Shown piece after piece: positions 10,340 through 20,619 of a DNA stretch of 64,000 bases; within the stretch, counting starts at the first letter, position 1, and the number at the start of each line of letters is the position of its first letter. Under the pieces are notes generated by a model that saw only the letters and a program-made list of their open reading frames with translations, ran no database searches and was not told the DNA's origin. A program made the position numbers and the translations under genes. The stretch covers positions 1 through 64,000 of the forward strand of contig MBPM02000023.1 in NCBI GenBank assembly GCA_001695595.3, in the 5' to 3' direction. This DNA comes from Plasmopara viticola (taxonomy: Eukaryota > Oomycota > Peronosporomycetes > Peronosporales > Peronosporaceae).

Positions 10340-10613
10340 ATTGGAGCGAGCTCCAGAATGGGCGCCCGTAGGGCCCCAGGGGACCTTCGGTCCTCCACCA
10401 TTGGCTCGCGGAGTGAACTTCCTCGCCGTACGAACGAAGTTCGAAGGGTCTTTGCCCGCCGAACAAGTTCGCCTGGTCTTCAGACCAGTCAGGCTATTGG
10501 TGTCCGTCAGCCGGCAAAAAAAATCAAGTTTTTTTGTTGACATCCGAACGAAGTTCGAAAGGTCTTTGACCGTCGAACAAGTTCGAGCGGTCGTCAGACC
10601 GGAATCTATTGAG
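10340..10613. terminator. Hairpin cluster between convergent MCP and fibre genes
   Basis: At least nine short perfect inverted repeats are packed into 270 bp. They include TGGAGCGAGCTCCA (10342-10355), GGACCTTCGGTCC with a C(UUCG)G loop (10381-10393), CGAACGAAGTTCG (10431-10443 and 10545-10557), CGAACAAGTTCG (10460-10471 and 10574-10585), CTGGTCTTCAGACCAG (10473-10488), an A8/T7 pair (10515-10536) and CGGTCGTCAGACCG (10588-10601). Position at the 3' ends of two converging genes suggests a two-way transcript end or RNA-processing signal. That role is inference. Confidence 0.6.
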
Positions 10614-10615
10614 CT

Positions 10616-13309
10616 TTACTCAAAATTATGCTTCAGCTCCATCTCAAGTTGCTTCACTTGATTGAGTAATTTTTTTATCATGCAGAAGTTTATCGCTGTA
10701 ATTTTACTATAATCAATGTTCATCTGATATCCTTCTATGTCATCTTCATCCACTTTCTTCAAGTTTTCATTCGGTGTCATTGATAGTAAGTTTATGTATC
10801 CAGCTGCATACAATTCTTGACTGATGAAACCAATCTTTGGGATAGTTTCATCTGATCCTTTGTATCGATATTCATAGATACTTAGATCATAGAATTTATC
10901 GCAATAAACAGTGTCTAATTGTTTAAAAATGTCTTTGCAACGACGATCAGATGTACAGTAGATTGAACTGCATTGAATTGGTCCACCAAATGTAGCTGCA
11001 ACACTTACTGTTACTGGACCTAATTGAGATGTCGTATATGCTGTACTACTACCTTGTGCATATAATTGTCCACCTACATTAAAAGTATTACTTACCGTTC
11101 CTGATACGCTTAACATAGCTGATGGAGAAGTAGTTCCAATTCCTAATCGACCATTTGTATCTAAAATCATCTTAGTTGAGTTATTGACTCCGAATCGCAA
11201 ATCATTGTTAGTCAAATTGCCCATCCAAGTTGCATTAGTAGATGTTGTATTCGGTCCAGAGTTAATTTCAATACAAAAATCAATTGGCGATACATTATTT
11301 GATTGAAGGTCTAATACTTTCTGGTAGGAACCATCAACATAGTTTGCACTTCCAAAAGCAGTTACTGCAGCAGCAGCTATAGCATTAACTGCTAATGCTC
11401 CAGTTGATAACATTCTACATGTTTCTGATACATTGTTTGTAGCAGATTGTGTTAAAAATACTAGGTCACCAGCAGCTGCAGCAGTACGTTGAGATAAAAT
11501 TACACCATGAGGCATACCATCTACATTACTATTTCTAAATGCAATCGCAGCTGAATTGTGCTGTCCATTTGTATTTACTGTTGATAACATATTTAAGCCA
11601 TAATTACTTGCATTAGTAGTGCCGGGAGGTTGGGTAGCATCTGATGATGTAAAATTAACTTTACCAACATCCGTTAAATTTCTACTTGCATCTAATACTA
11701 ATGCTTTTGAAGCTTCTGCTGTTCCTGGGCCCATAGTTAAATCTAAGTAGTTAAGTTCTGTTGCATTTGATGTAATTAATGTATTACCAAGCTTTAATCC
11801 AACAGTAGCTGCATTATGATTTAAAATATCAATATTACCAACAGTATCACATTGCAATTGTCTTATATTGTTTGAATTTAAGAAGAAACTATGGTTTGTG
11901 AAAGAACCAATATCTTGAGCACCACCACTATTTTGAATGGTTAAGCGAAAGGTACTCGTTGAGGTTGTATTACTAATTGAAAGTGGAGTAGTGCCATTTG
12001 TAATTGTCAATGACGTAGGTAGCGTTAAATCTCCTGTAGATGTAATATTTGGTTGAGCTGCTGTTTGTAAAGTTCCTGTAATAGAAGTAGCGCTTAATGA
12101 TGAGATACCAGAGACAGCGCCCGTTGAGCTTATTGTCATTCTTCCTGTATTACTTGTTTGAAAGACTAAATTGTTTGCTGTAGATGTTCCAAAATAAGCA
12201 TCCCCATTGTTAAAATGAAACAGAGCACATGTTGAAGTCCCATTTATAGATCTAAACGATTGCCCATTAGCAGTTAAAGTAGCGGTTACTAATCCTGCCG
12301 TATTCAATGATGTTAAACTTCCAATCGATGTAATATTTGGTTGTGCTGCTGCTTGAAGTGTCCCAGTAATTGATTTAGCCGTAAGAGTCGCTAACGTTCC
12401 AATCGATGTAATATTTGGCTGAGCAGCTGTTTTAAGTGTTCCAGTAATTGATGTAGCCGTAAGAGTCGCTAAAGTTCCAATCGATGTAATATTGGGCTGA
12501 GCGGCTGTTTGAAGTGTTCCATATAAAGTTGAAGCGGATATATTAGTAGCTGTCAATGTGTTATTAACAGCTACATTTCCATTCGTTAATACTGACATTT
12601 GCACAGATCCATTATTTGATGCAAAAGTCAATGGATGATTTGAAAACATTTGAAGACAACATTGAGTTCCATCGAACCACTGCTGATAAATAACTGTTCC
12701 ATCAGTGATTTGATACAATGAGTTTGTTAATGCTGTCGATCCGATAATATCTAATTGTTTAGCTGGAGATGTGTTATTAATGCCTACGAAACCAGTGGAT
12801 CCTATCGTTATTTTTCTATTTCCATTTGTTCTCAAATGAAACTTATTCGCTGTTGTACTGCCAAATGTCTGATCTCCAGATACAGAATCAACAGATAATG
12901 AGCACGTGCTACTCGACAGGGAGTTATTACAAGTTATAGGGGTAGATCCACTAATATTGAGTGTTGATGAAATTGTTCCCAGTGATGTAATGTTAGGCTG
13001 TGCAGCTGTTTGAAGAGTTCCTGTTAATTGTGATGCTGAGAGATTATTAATGTTCGCGATGTCTCTGGTAGAGTCAACCGCAATCAATTTCCCAGCGGAA
13101 GCTGTTCCTGGTGTAATACCCGACAGCACACTCAAATCAATCATTGTTCCATTTTGATAGATATTTCCAGTGATGTACAAATCCGAAGTGTAATTCACCC
13201 CATTTCTTTTGTTATATCGCAAATCGCCAATACTAATAGTCAAGTAATCCAATGAGCCGATATAGTCTGATGGATTGTATAAGGATGGAATATAATTAGG
13301 TGGTAGCAT
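10616..13309 (-). CDS. Tail-spike-like fibre with S74 chaperone domain, 897 aa (intact)
   Basis: Likely a trimeric receptor-binding spike. I start it at the Met of MLPPNYIPSL, because the longer ORF (from 13396) runs antisense into the ATPase gene. The body is Ser/Thr/Asn-rich with repeated T-G-T-L-Q-T-A-A-Q-P-N-I-T-S units, expected to form beta-helix or beta-prism turns. The C-terminal 111 residues match the Peptidase_S74/endosialidase intramolecular chaperone. S-D-R-R-C-K holds Ser787 and Lys792 at the spacing of the Ser-Lys dyad, G-F-I-S-Q-E-L follows, and a final coiled coil ends the protein. Such domains cleave themselves off just before the Ser after trimerisation. The right-arm copy is frameshifted, so this is the only intact one. 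Confidence 0.88.
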   Translation of the reverse strand: MLPPNYIPSLYNPSDYIGSLDYLTISIGDLRYNKRNGVNYTSDLYITGNIYQNGTMIDLSVLSGITPGTASAGKLIAVDSTRDIANINNLSASQLTGTLQTAAQPNITSLGTISSTLNISGSTPITCNNSLSSSTCSLSVDSVSGDQTFGSTTANKFHLRTNGNRKITIGSTGFVGINNTSPAKQLDIIGSTALTNSLYQITDGTVIYQQWFDGTQCCLQMFSNHPLTFASNNGSVQMSVLTNGNVAVNNTLTATNISASTLYGTLQTAAQPNITSIGTLATLTATSITGTLKTAAQPNITSIGTLATLTAKSITGTLQAAAQPNITSIGSLTSLNTAGLVTATLTANGQSFRSINGTSTCALFHFNNGDAYFGTSTANNLVFQTSNTGRMTISSTGAVSGISSLSATSITGTLQTAAQPNITSTGDLTLPTSLTITNGTTPLSISNTTSTSTFRLTIQNSGGAQDIGSFTNHSFFLNSNNIRQLQCDTVGNIDILNHNAATVGLKLGNTLITSNATELNYLDLTMGPGTAEASKALVLDASRNLTDVGKVNFTSSDATQPPGTTNASNYGLNMLSTVNTNGQHNSAAIAFRNSNVDGMPHGVILSQRTAAAAGDLVFLTQSATNNVSETCRMLSTGALAVNAIAAAAVTAFGSANYVDGSYQKVLDLQSNNVSPIDFCIEINSGPNTTSTNATWMGNLTNNDLRFGVNNSTKMILDTNGRLGIGTTSPSAMLSVSGTVSNTFNVGGQLYAQGSSTAYTTSQLGPVTVSVAATFGGPIQCSSIYCTSDRRCKDIFKQLDTVYCDKFYDLSIYEYRYKGSDETIPKIGFISQELYAAGYINLLSMTPNENLKKVDEDDIEGYQMNIDYSKITAINFCMIKKLLNQVKQLEMELKHNFE

Positions 13310-13359
13310 TTTGTAAAACGATCCTTTATATAATATAACAGATAGATTTGTCATACAAG
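13310..13359. promoter_or_regulatory. Divergent promoter between fibre and ATPase
   Basis: A 50-bp gap separates the two divergent start codons and contains the AT-rich stretch TTTATATAATATAAC. Similar TATATA stretches precede the MCP (around 8515-8540) and the 488-aa gene (around 15000), suggesting a shared late-type promoter element. Confidence 0.4.
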
Positions 13360-14028
13360 ATGGGTTCAATTCCTGATTTTGGTGGAATGCTCCCAAAGGA
13401 GTTTAAGAAGAAATCGTTCGAAAAAAATGAAAAGCTTGGTATTCAAAAGCTTTTTCGTTTAATAGTATTAGGTCCCAGCTTCTCTGGTAAATCAAATCCA
13501 GCTTTTCATATACTTAAAGAGTCTCCACACGTCTATAGTCACCTTCACGTCATAGCACGCAATCCTGACCAAGAGTTATACGATTACATCAAAGAAAAAT
13601 TACAAGGTTTTGTAACTTTCTATGATCCGGATGCTCCTCCAAGTGTTGACGCCATCAAAGAGATTCCAAATGCTTTACAGCTTGTTATTATTGATGATTA
13701 TTCCAACGATAAGAAGCTTCAGAGAGATTTGTTTAGTCATTTATTTACTCGAGGAAGACACAAAGGACTTTCAACAATCTTCATAGCTCATAGTTATTTT
13801 GCTACTGACAAGATGATTAGATTGAATTCTGAATACATCGCTATTCTAAAAGCAAATTCAAAACGCGATCTACAGCTAATTTTGAAAGATTTCAATCTAC
13901 CTGAAGTAAGTGAAGATGATATCTACAGGTATTACAAACAAGCAACATCTGAAAAGGGACAGATGTTGTTTATAGACTCTGTTAAGCAACAGATCCGGAA
14001 GAATTTCAAAGGTGAAGTTTTTAATTAA
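13360..14028 (+). CDS. Polinton packaging ATPase (A32/FtsK-HerA type), 222 aa
   Basis: Genome-packaging ATPase that would pump DNA into the capsid. Walker A is G-P-S-F-S-G-K-S, Walker B is L-V-I-I-D-D-Y, and a R-G-R-H-K-G-L-S-T-I-F-I-A-H-S sensor region follows. This matches A32-like ATPases of Polintons and virophages in length and order. The ATG at 13360 is preferred over an upstream TTG in frame. One difference from the right copy is Pro for Leu three residues after the P-loop Lys (S-G-K-S-N-P), which might weaken folding. Frame intact. Confidence 0.9.
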   Translation: MGSIPDFGGMLPKEFKKKSFEKNEKLGIQKLFRLIVLGPSFSGKSNPAFHILKESPHVYSHLHVIARNPDQELYDYIKEKLQGFVTFYDPDAPPSVDAIKEIPNALQLVIIDDYSNDKKLQRDLFSHLFTRGRHKGLSTIFIAHSYFATDKMIRLNSEYIAILKANSKRDLQLILKDFNLPEVSEDDIYRYYKQATSEKGQMLFIDSVKQQIRKNFKGEVFN

Positions 14029-14094
14029 TTTCTCTTATCGAATATAACCGTAAACAAAGTTTACTCGGCAACCTACAGATCGAATATTAGAACG

Positions 14095-14960
14095 ATGACG
14101 AGCACTATCATTTTTAATCGGAATAACATTGTTTCGAATGGCTTGAACAATACATTTAGATTCAACTTTACTGGATCAAGCGTGAATTTCAAAAATCAAG
14201 AAATTGCCCTATCGAGCCTGCAGATTTACAACTCTCAATTCAACATTAATGGAAGTTTATACAGCAACAACACGTTCAGTGTATTAGTTCCAACAGCGGC
14301 GACTTATCAATCGGTTTCGATCACGCTTCCGAATGGGTACTATTCGTATGCAGATATATCAAACTACATCGAGTCTCAGTTAGTTAGTATCGGTGCATAT
14401 TTGATTGATTCTCAAGGTAATAACGTTGTGTATATCGCTATGAGAGAAAACGCAACGTACTATTCATGCGAAATCACTTGCTTAGCAACACCAACTTCTG
14501 TTCCTAGTGGATATTCACGTCCATCGACTGGATTATACTCATTAACCGGAACTGGATTACCGACCGCTACTAATACTCCTCGAATAACTGTTTCAAACAA
14601 CGGATTTTCCAATGTGATTGGATTCAGTCCAGCAACGTACCCATCAAGCATTCAGACAACAAATCAAGTATTTTTGAGCAATATCTCTCCACAAGTTAAT
14701 CCCGTCAGCAGTTATTTAATTCGTTCTAATCTTATTAACAATCGGGTTAGCACACCACCTGATATTCTGACTTCGTTTAGTCCTCAAGGGACACCAAGTT
14801 GATCTCAATTCAGCCACCTGAATATCAGTGGCTCTCGATTAACGATGGAGCATACAGCAATATTACTCTGAGCATCGTCGATCAAGACTTTAATAATGTT
14901 AAATTTGAAGACTCCAATTCATTGATAATGCTATTAATTCGTGATAGAAAGGCTCCATAG
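14095..14960 (+). pseudogene. Penton-like minor capsid protein, frameshifted (left arm)
   Basis: Counterpart of the intact 290-aa ORF at 35727-36599. N-terminal features are N-N-T-F-R-F-N-F, I-A-L-S-S-L-Q-I-Y-N-S and L-P-N-G-Y-Y-S, which recur in Polinton and virophage minor capsid (penton) proteins. A 7-bp loss near 14795 shifts the frame and stops it at 14802; the last 50 codons survive out of frame to 14960. Confidence 0.75.
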
Positions 14961-15029
14961 GAGCCCAAGTTATTTTCAATAACTAAAACAATAATTGTAA
15001 TATTATATAGAGCTGAGCTTAGAGAAACT

Positions 15030-15057
15030 TGTTCGAAAAGGTCCGCGATTTTTCGAA
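15030..15057. promoter_or_regulatory. Palindrome upstream of the 488-aa gene
   Basis: GTTCGAAAA and TTTTCGAAC form an inverted repeat 22-49 bp upstream of the start codon at 15079. The words CTTGTTCGA and CGAACTTCGTT here also make up the hairpins in the MCP-fibre gap, so this is one dispersed palindrome family. Also present in the right arm near 35630-35660. Confidence 0.45.
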
Positions 15058-15078
15058 CTTCGTTTTAATAGACTCGAT

Positions 15079-16234
15079 AATGTTTCCAAGTTTTAAATCT
15101 CTCCGCGATCGAAAAAATAAATTGAAGCAACTCGCTGAAGAGAACAGTGAGGAGCTTCAATTAGCACGCATAAAGAATGATCGATACAAACTAACGCAAT
15201 GGGCTACTGATCTGGATCAAACGATAGATACTTCGACGCTTCAACAATTGCTAAGGAAAGTAGCGCCTTCCATGACGACTACCGGAATTCAAGCATCTCC
15301 AACAATGACAACAATGGAAATACAAGCAACGCCTTCTATGTCAACGACGGGAATACAAGCAACCCCATCAATGACAACAATGGGGGTGCAAGCAGTACCG
15401 ACGATGACTACAATCGATAGTCAATATGATTTAGAGGACATTGGTAATGAAGAAGACTCCTTGAGTGATATTGACGACTCCCAGCGTACATACGACTTTG
15501 GAACTCAAGTTGAAGCTAATGATCTCAACTTTCAAAGGAATGCACGAGAAAAACTAATTGATCAATACACCATCAATCCAACTATTATCAAAAGAAAGGT
15601 CAATCCAATTCTAAATTCTGGCACTCCAGATAAAAACGTGTATATTGGAACAGACGGCAAACTATTCAATGTGAATAATGGTAAGTTAGCAAACAAGCCT
15701 CTAAATAAATATGATTGGGTTGCAACGTATGATTACATATTGAATCTTATTGACATTGAGACAAAAGATACTGCTATTGGCTCGACACATCACTTTGGAT
15801 TCAACATAGAGTCTGGAGCATACGAAATGCTTCGTGATATTTTGATGAACAATTCCTTTCCAGAAGGTACTAGATTACCGATTTCATATAAGAAGGGAAG
15901 AAACCAACAAGGTGGCTATATTCCAGTAAATGGAGGTTATCGAGTGAAGTTGATGGACGGAAAGTTAAAAGTTTTTGATGGTGATCGAGTGAAAACCAAC
16001 AGAGAAGTCTCATGGGAAGCGACACTTGATATGTACATCAAATTTTTGAAGCAAAATAAAATCTCATTCAAGCAATCACCGATGTTCAAAAATCCTGATT
16101 CAAATACATATGCGAACAGTAATACCAATATTCAACCAGTAGATCCAAATGACAAGGTTATATTAGATGGTAATAATCAAGTGAAAGATATTCTTATCAG
16201 ATTATACAATGATAACCCTTGGTTAGCGGATGAG
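15079..16234 (+). pseudogene. 488-aa Polinton protein, truncated at the copia LTR
   Basis: Left copy of 34141-35607. It starts MFPSFKSL and has four imperfect Thr/Met-rich 13-residue repeats (about residues 60-115). The protein is cut at codon 385, where the copia LTR begins; the apparent stop lies inside the LTR. Not recognised as a known family. Confidence 0.75.
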
Positions 16235-16439
16235 TGTTAATAAAATAAACTCGGGATCGGAATGTTAATAAAAATAAACTCAGCAAGTTGTATTTGTGCG
16301 TTCATCCTTGTCCTACTCTTTGCTGTCTCTCTTGCTGGCCATTCATTCCTTTCGCGCACGATAGCCATTCAATCGCATTGACCAATCACTGGTCATAGTA
16401 ACGTCCGCCTTTCTTCGATCAGCACATCAATCTTTAACA
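16235..16439 (-). repeat. Copia 3' LTR (205 bp)
   Basis: Bounded by TGTTAA...TTAACA. It differs from the other LTR (20414-20619) by one indel and two substitutions. A purine tract, AAGGGAGAG on the minus strand, abuts its inner edge as expected for the polypurine tract. The LTR begins with a near-perfect duplication of a 29-bp unit. Confidence 0.92.
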
Positions 16440-16471
16440 CTCTCCCTTGATGTGCGCGCGAAGTGAGAATC

Positions 16472-19400
16472 CTACGCTGCCATCCGTAGACCCGTAAGAA
16501 ACTTGCTGTGCTTGTCCCTTGCAAGTGCCTTCGTAAATCCGTCCGCGACCATGTCTTCCGTCGGCTTGTATTCAAGTGTGATTTCCTCGCGTTCCACTTT
16601 CTCGCGCAGGAAATGAAACTTGATGTCGATGTGCTTCGTCCGCGAGTGATAAACAGGATTCTTGGCCAGTGCGATGCAACCTTGATTATCTTGATAAATC
16701 GTTGTTGCCGAATCGACACCGTACTTCATGTCCTTGAGCAGACTTCGGAACCAAAGAGCCTCTTGCGTCACACTGTACAAACTCATGTACTCTGCTTCGT
16801 GCTTGATGTTGCGACCGTCGGCTGACGCTTGGAATTCCACGAAACGGCACTTCCATTCAAGAAGAATACATACCCTGTTGTTGAACGTCGCGTGTCGAGG
16901 TCTCCTGCCCAGTTTGCATCAGCATACGCAATCAGCTCTCCCTTGCTCGAGCCGTCAAACACAATGCTGATATCTAGTGTCGTCTTCAAGTACTTCAGAA
17001 TTCGCTTGGCCGCCGCCCAGTGTGCCTTGCCGTAACGCTCGCAAAACTTGGCAACTTCACCAACAGCATATGCTATGTCCGGGCGCGTACATGTTGCTAT
17101 GTACATCAAAGCCCCCACCAGTTCGCGATATGGGTACTTCGGCGCAAACGCTTCCTCTTCGGGCAACTTCGACAACTTGGAGTTACTGTCCGCTGGTGTG
17201 TGCACGTCCTTGCATTGATCAACACCAAATTTCTCCGCGAGTCGCTTGATATACGCTTGTTGGTTTATCTTGATCACATGGTCGTCACGCTTGCGGTGTA
17301 TCTCGATCCCCAGGCAATACTTGAGCTCTCCGAGTTCTTTGATGCTGAACTCTTCCTTCAGCGCACTCTTGATGTCCTCAATATGATCCATGGTTTTGCA
17401 GAACAGCATCAAGTCATCCACGTAAATGATGATGATGCTGTACTCGTTTCTCGAAACACGAACGAACACACATGGGTCTGCCGAGGTACCCTTGAAACCT
17501 TTATTCTCCAGATGCTTGGTGAGCTTGCTGTTCCACTGTCGCGCAGCTTGCTTCGTCCCGTAAAGTGCTTTTTGAAGTAAGCACTTCTTTGCCGGATTTT
17601 CTTCATCTTCGAAACCATCTGGCTGGTCCATGTAGATCTCCTCTTCAACTTCGCCATACAGGAATGCTGTATCAACGTCGACATTTTCAGCTTCTAAGTC
17701 TTCAGCCGCTGCGATCGCCAACACCGCATTAATCGACTCTTTGCGTGCGACTGGCGCAAACGTCTCATTGTAGTCAATTCCAGGGCGCTGCGTAAACCCC
17801 TTTGCGACTAAGCGTGCCTTGAACTTCACAATATTGCCACTCGGATCACGCTTGATACGGAAGACCCACTTGCACCCAACAGCCTTCTTATGCTGTGGCA
17901 TGTCCAATAGCTTCCATGTGTTGTGATCTTCAAGTGACTGCATCTCGCTCTTCATCGCTTCCAGCCACTGATCCTTGTATTCGCTCTTCATTACTTCTTC
18001 GTAGGTGGAAGCTTGTTCCCCACTGCTCTCCGCGACCAAACAGTGGTGAGAGTCGTACTCTCCCTCGAAGTCGTCCAGATTGAATTCACCGCGGCGTATG
18101 TTCGTGAATTCTTTGTCGTAGCGCACCAGACCACGCTTCTTCCGAACAGGTCGCACCATCCACTCTTCTTCGCCATCTCGGCCAGGTGTGCTCGATGCAC
18201 GAGTTGGAACTTGAACGACCACGTTATCTTGCCCGTCGTTCCCCGGCTCCTGGCGTGTTCGCATCGGTGGTGTCCTCAAAACTTCCTCTTCAAACGGTGC
18301 CTCCGTCTCTTCTTCGTCTTCAATCACGTCGACGATCACATTTCTTCTCTTCTCCAGTACCTTCGAGACGGGATGCTCAGCGAACGTCACACTTCTTGAA
18401 ATCTTGATTGATCCGTCGTCCGCGTCAAGAAGTCGATACGCCTTGTGTTTCTTCGCATATCCAAGGAAGAAACACTTCACGCCTGAATCATCCAGTTTCT
18501 TGCGTCCCGCCTTCGCCACATGCGCGTAACACTGCGCACCAAATACGCGCATGTGGTCGATACGCGGTTTCCGCTTAAACACCATCTCGTATGGACTTGA
18601 TCTCTTGTTCGACGCGTTTGGAAGCACGTTCCGGATGTCTGTCGCTGTCATGAGAGCTTCACACCAGTATGACTTGTCGAGTCCACTGTCCTTGATCATG
18701 CAGCGTGTCATCTCGATCAGTGTCCGGTTCATGCGCTCTGCCATACCGTTCTGTTCAGGGTTGAACGGTACCGTGAACTCTTGTTTGATAAACTTTGCCT
18801 TGCAAAAGTTGTCCATCGCCGCGTTCCGGTACTCCCCACCGTTGTCACTTCGAAGAACCTTGACCTTTGTCCCAGACAGCGTCTCGATCTCTCGGTAAAA
18901 CCTTGTGAACGCGCTTGTTACTTCGCTCTTCTTCCGCAACGGGAAGACCGTCGTGTACCGGTTTTTCATCATGATGAAGCTGACAATGTACTTGTAGCCG
19001 GACTTTGAGAGTGGCGTGATTGGCCCGAGTACGTCAGAACACACCACTTCATCGGAACGCGCAGCCTCCCTGAGCTCTGCGTCTTCCTCACTTGTATTGA
19101 AAGACTTTCGCACTTGCTTGGATGTTGCGCACACATCGCATACAAAGTCCATCTTCATCTCTTCTCCCTTGATTCTTCCATCCTTGACCAGAGCGTTTAC
19201 CGTGCCATACGATGCGTGACCCAGTCTTCGGTGCCATAGCTCTGCTTCTGTCTCTGCAACATGGCACTCCGCATCAGCCTCGATGTTGAGGTACATCAGG
19301 AAACCCTGTTTCCTTCCCGTGGCAACCGGTGTGCCGCCACGCTTCACCACGCACTCGTCGCGGGTAATCTCGATCGTCATTCCTCGTGCTGCTGCAGCCG

Positions 19401-20409
19401 TAAGCGAGAACAAATTCTTCGACAGTTCTTGAACGTGCAGAGTATTTTCCAGCGTGGCATCGATCCACGCATGCCCGGTCCAAACCCGAAGCTTGACCGT
19501 TCCGTAGCCGATGACCTTGAGCTTCACATCGTTCTTCGCGCTTGAAACACTGCGCGGCTGTTCAACTATCTTGTAGTCCACGAAGGATCCTCGATCCTTG
19601 CACATATGCGCCGATGCTCCGCTGTCCATGACCCAGCAGTTGCTCGCGTAGCCCTCACTGGCATTGAACGCGATGTTGGACTGGTCATGGTTTGCTTCTC
19701 TTGGAATCCGACTTGAACGGCAATCTCTAGCATAGTGGCCGACCTTGCCACAATTGTGGCACACCCCCGACGGTCCTTTGGGACGTCGTCCTTGTTGCTT
19801 CTTCGGGTGCTGCTTGACGCTTCGCTTGTTTGTGTAGAGAGCCGTTGCTTCCTTTACTCGTGCCGCCTCCTTCTGGCGCACTTCTTCAGCAATCAGCTTA
19901 CTCACGAGACTGCTGAATTCGAAGCTGGTGATCGACATCCGGAACGCCTGCACTAAGCTCTCGTAGCTTGCAGGAAGGCTCCTTAGCATGACTGCGCATA
20001 TGTCTTCTTCACTTGGAGCACAGTTTGCACTTCTCATCTTCATCACCAGGTCTTCAAGCTCCATCACATGTCCACTCATGTTCGACGCCGTGTACTTGAA
20101 CGAAGCGAACTTCTCCTTCAGCCAAAGCCGATTCGCCATGTCTTGAGTGTGATGAAACCTTTCCAGTCTTCCCCACGCTTCGGTCGCTGACGTTGCGTCG
20201 ATCACGTGCATCAGCTGAGAGTCACTCAAGTTGAGCGCGATCGCAGCGTGTGCTTGCTGCTCCTTGACCGCATTGGGTGCGCCTTCGCCAGAGACGGCTC
20301 CCCACAATCCCTTGGACATCAAAGACATCTTCATCTTGTAGCTCCATAACGCGTAGTTGGATCCGTCGAATGGCTCGATCTTGACACCGGAGTCGTTACT
20401 TGGGCTCAT
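16472..20409 (-). pseudogene. Copia Gag-Pol polyprotein, one frameshift
   Basis: Single long ORF (16783-20409, 1208 aa) followed by a 122-aa ORF in another frame. In order: Gag with a CCHC zinc knuckle (217-230), aspartic protease D-S-G at 262-264, GAG-pre-integrase R-R-L-G-H, integrase core with S-D-N-G-G-E-Y and G-M-A-E-R, reverse transcriptase with Y-V-D-D-L, and RNase H with A-D-A-N-W-A-G-D. RNase H continues in the second ORF past a frame change near 16785-16800, inside the usual S-S-T-x-A-E-Y region. Otherwise complete. The Gag start overlaps the presumed primer-binding site next to the LTR. Confidence 0.92.
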
Positions 20410-20413
20410 AACC

Positions 20414-20619
20414 TGTTAATAAAAATAAACTCGGGATCGGAATGTTAATAAAAATAAACTCGGTAAGTTGTATTTGTGCGTTCATCCTTGTCCTACTCTT
20501 TGCTGTCTCTCTTGCTGGCCATTCATTCCTTTCGCGCACGATAGCCATTCAATCGCATTGACCAATCACTGGTCATAGTAACGTCCGCCTTTCTTCGATC
20601 AGCACATCAATCTTTAACA
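20414..20619 (-). repeat. Copia 5' LTR (206 bp)
   Basis: Partner of 16235-16439, also TGTTAA...TTAACA. The inner edge reads GGTTATGAGCCC on the coding strand, a candidate primer-binding site similar to the half-tRNA-iMet type used by copia elements. The assignment of the tRNA is tentative. Confidence 0.9.

Larger units (their letters stand above)
4140..16234. mobile_element. Polinton/Maverick, partial inverted copy (capsid half)
   Basis: Inverted duplicate of 34453-46320 of the complete Polinton. It holds the terminal inverted repeat, the Crinkler cargo locus, winged-helix protein, protease, major capsid protein, fibre, ATPase, penton-like protein and most of the 488-aa protein. It lacks the pVI-like gene, integrase, polymerase and the other TIR. 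It stops abruptly at a Ty1/copia LTR at 16235, inside the 488-aa gene. Flank and target site match the complete copy, so this is a segmental duplication and not a second insertion. Confidence 0.9.
16235..20619 (-). mobile_element. Ty1/copia LTR retrotransposon, nearly intact
   Basis: Minus-strand element of 4385 bp with short, almost identical LTRs, so insertion is fairly recent. The outer flanks do not form a clean 5-bp duplication: ATGAG lies on the Polinton side and GATGA on the LINE side. The two flanks come from different ancestral sites (equivalents 34453 and 50525). The element therefore sits exactly at a rearrangement junction. Confidence 0.92.

Noticed and set aside
10310..10661. ORFs across the MCP-fibre gap
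   Set aside because: They arise from the palindromic GC-rich hairpin cluster and are not consistent between the copies.
13310..13396. N-terminal extension of the fibre over the ATPase start
   Set aside because: It would run antisense through the ATPase start codon and the AT-rich divergent promoter; MLPPN at 13309 is a better start and is conserved in both arms.
4140..16234. A second, independent Polinton insertion in the left arm
   Set aside because: The sequence beyond its TIR and the target site (GGCCAC, reverse complement of GTGGCC) match the flank of the complete element, so it was duplicated with its surroundings.
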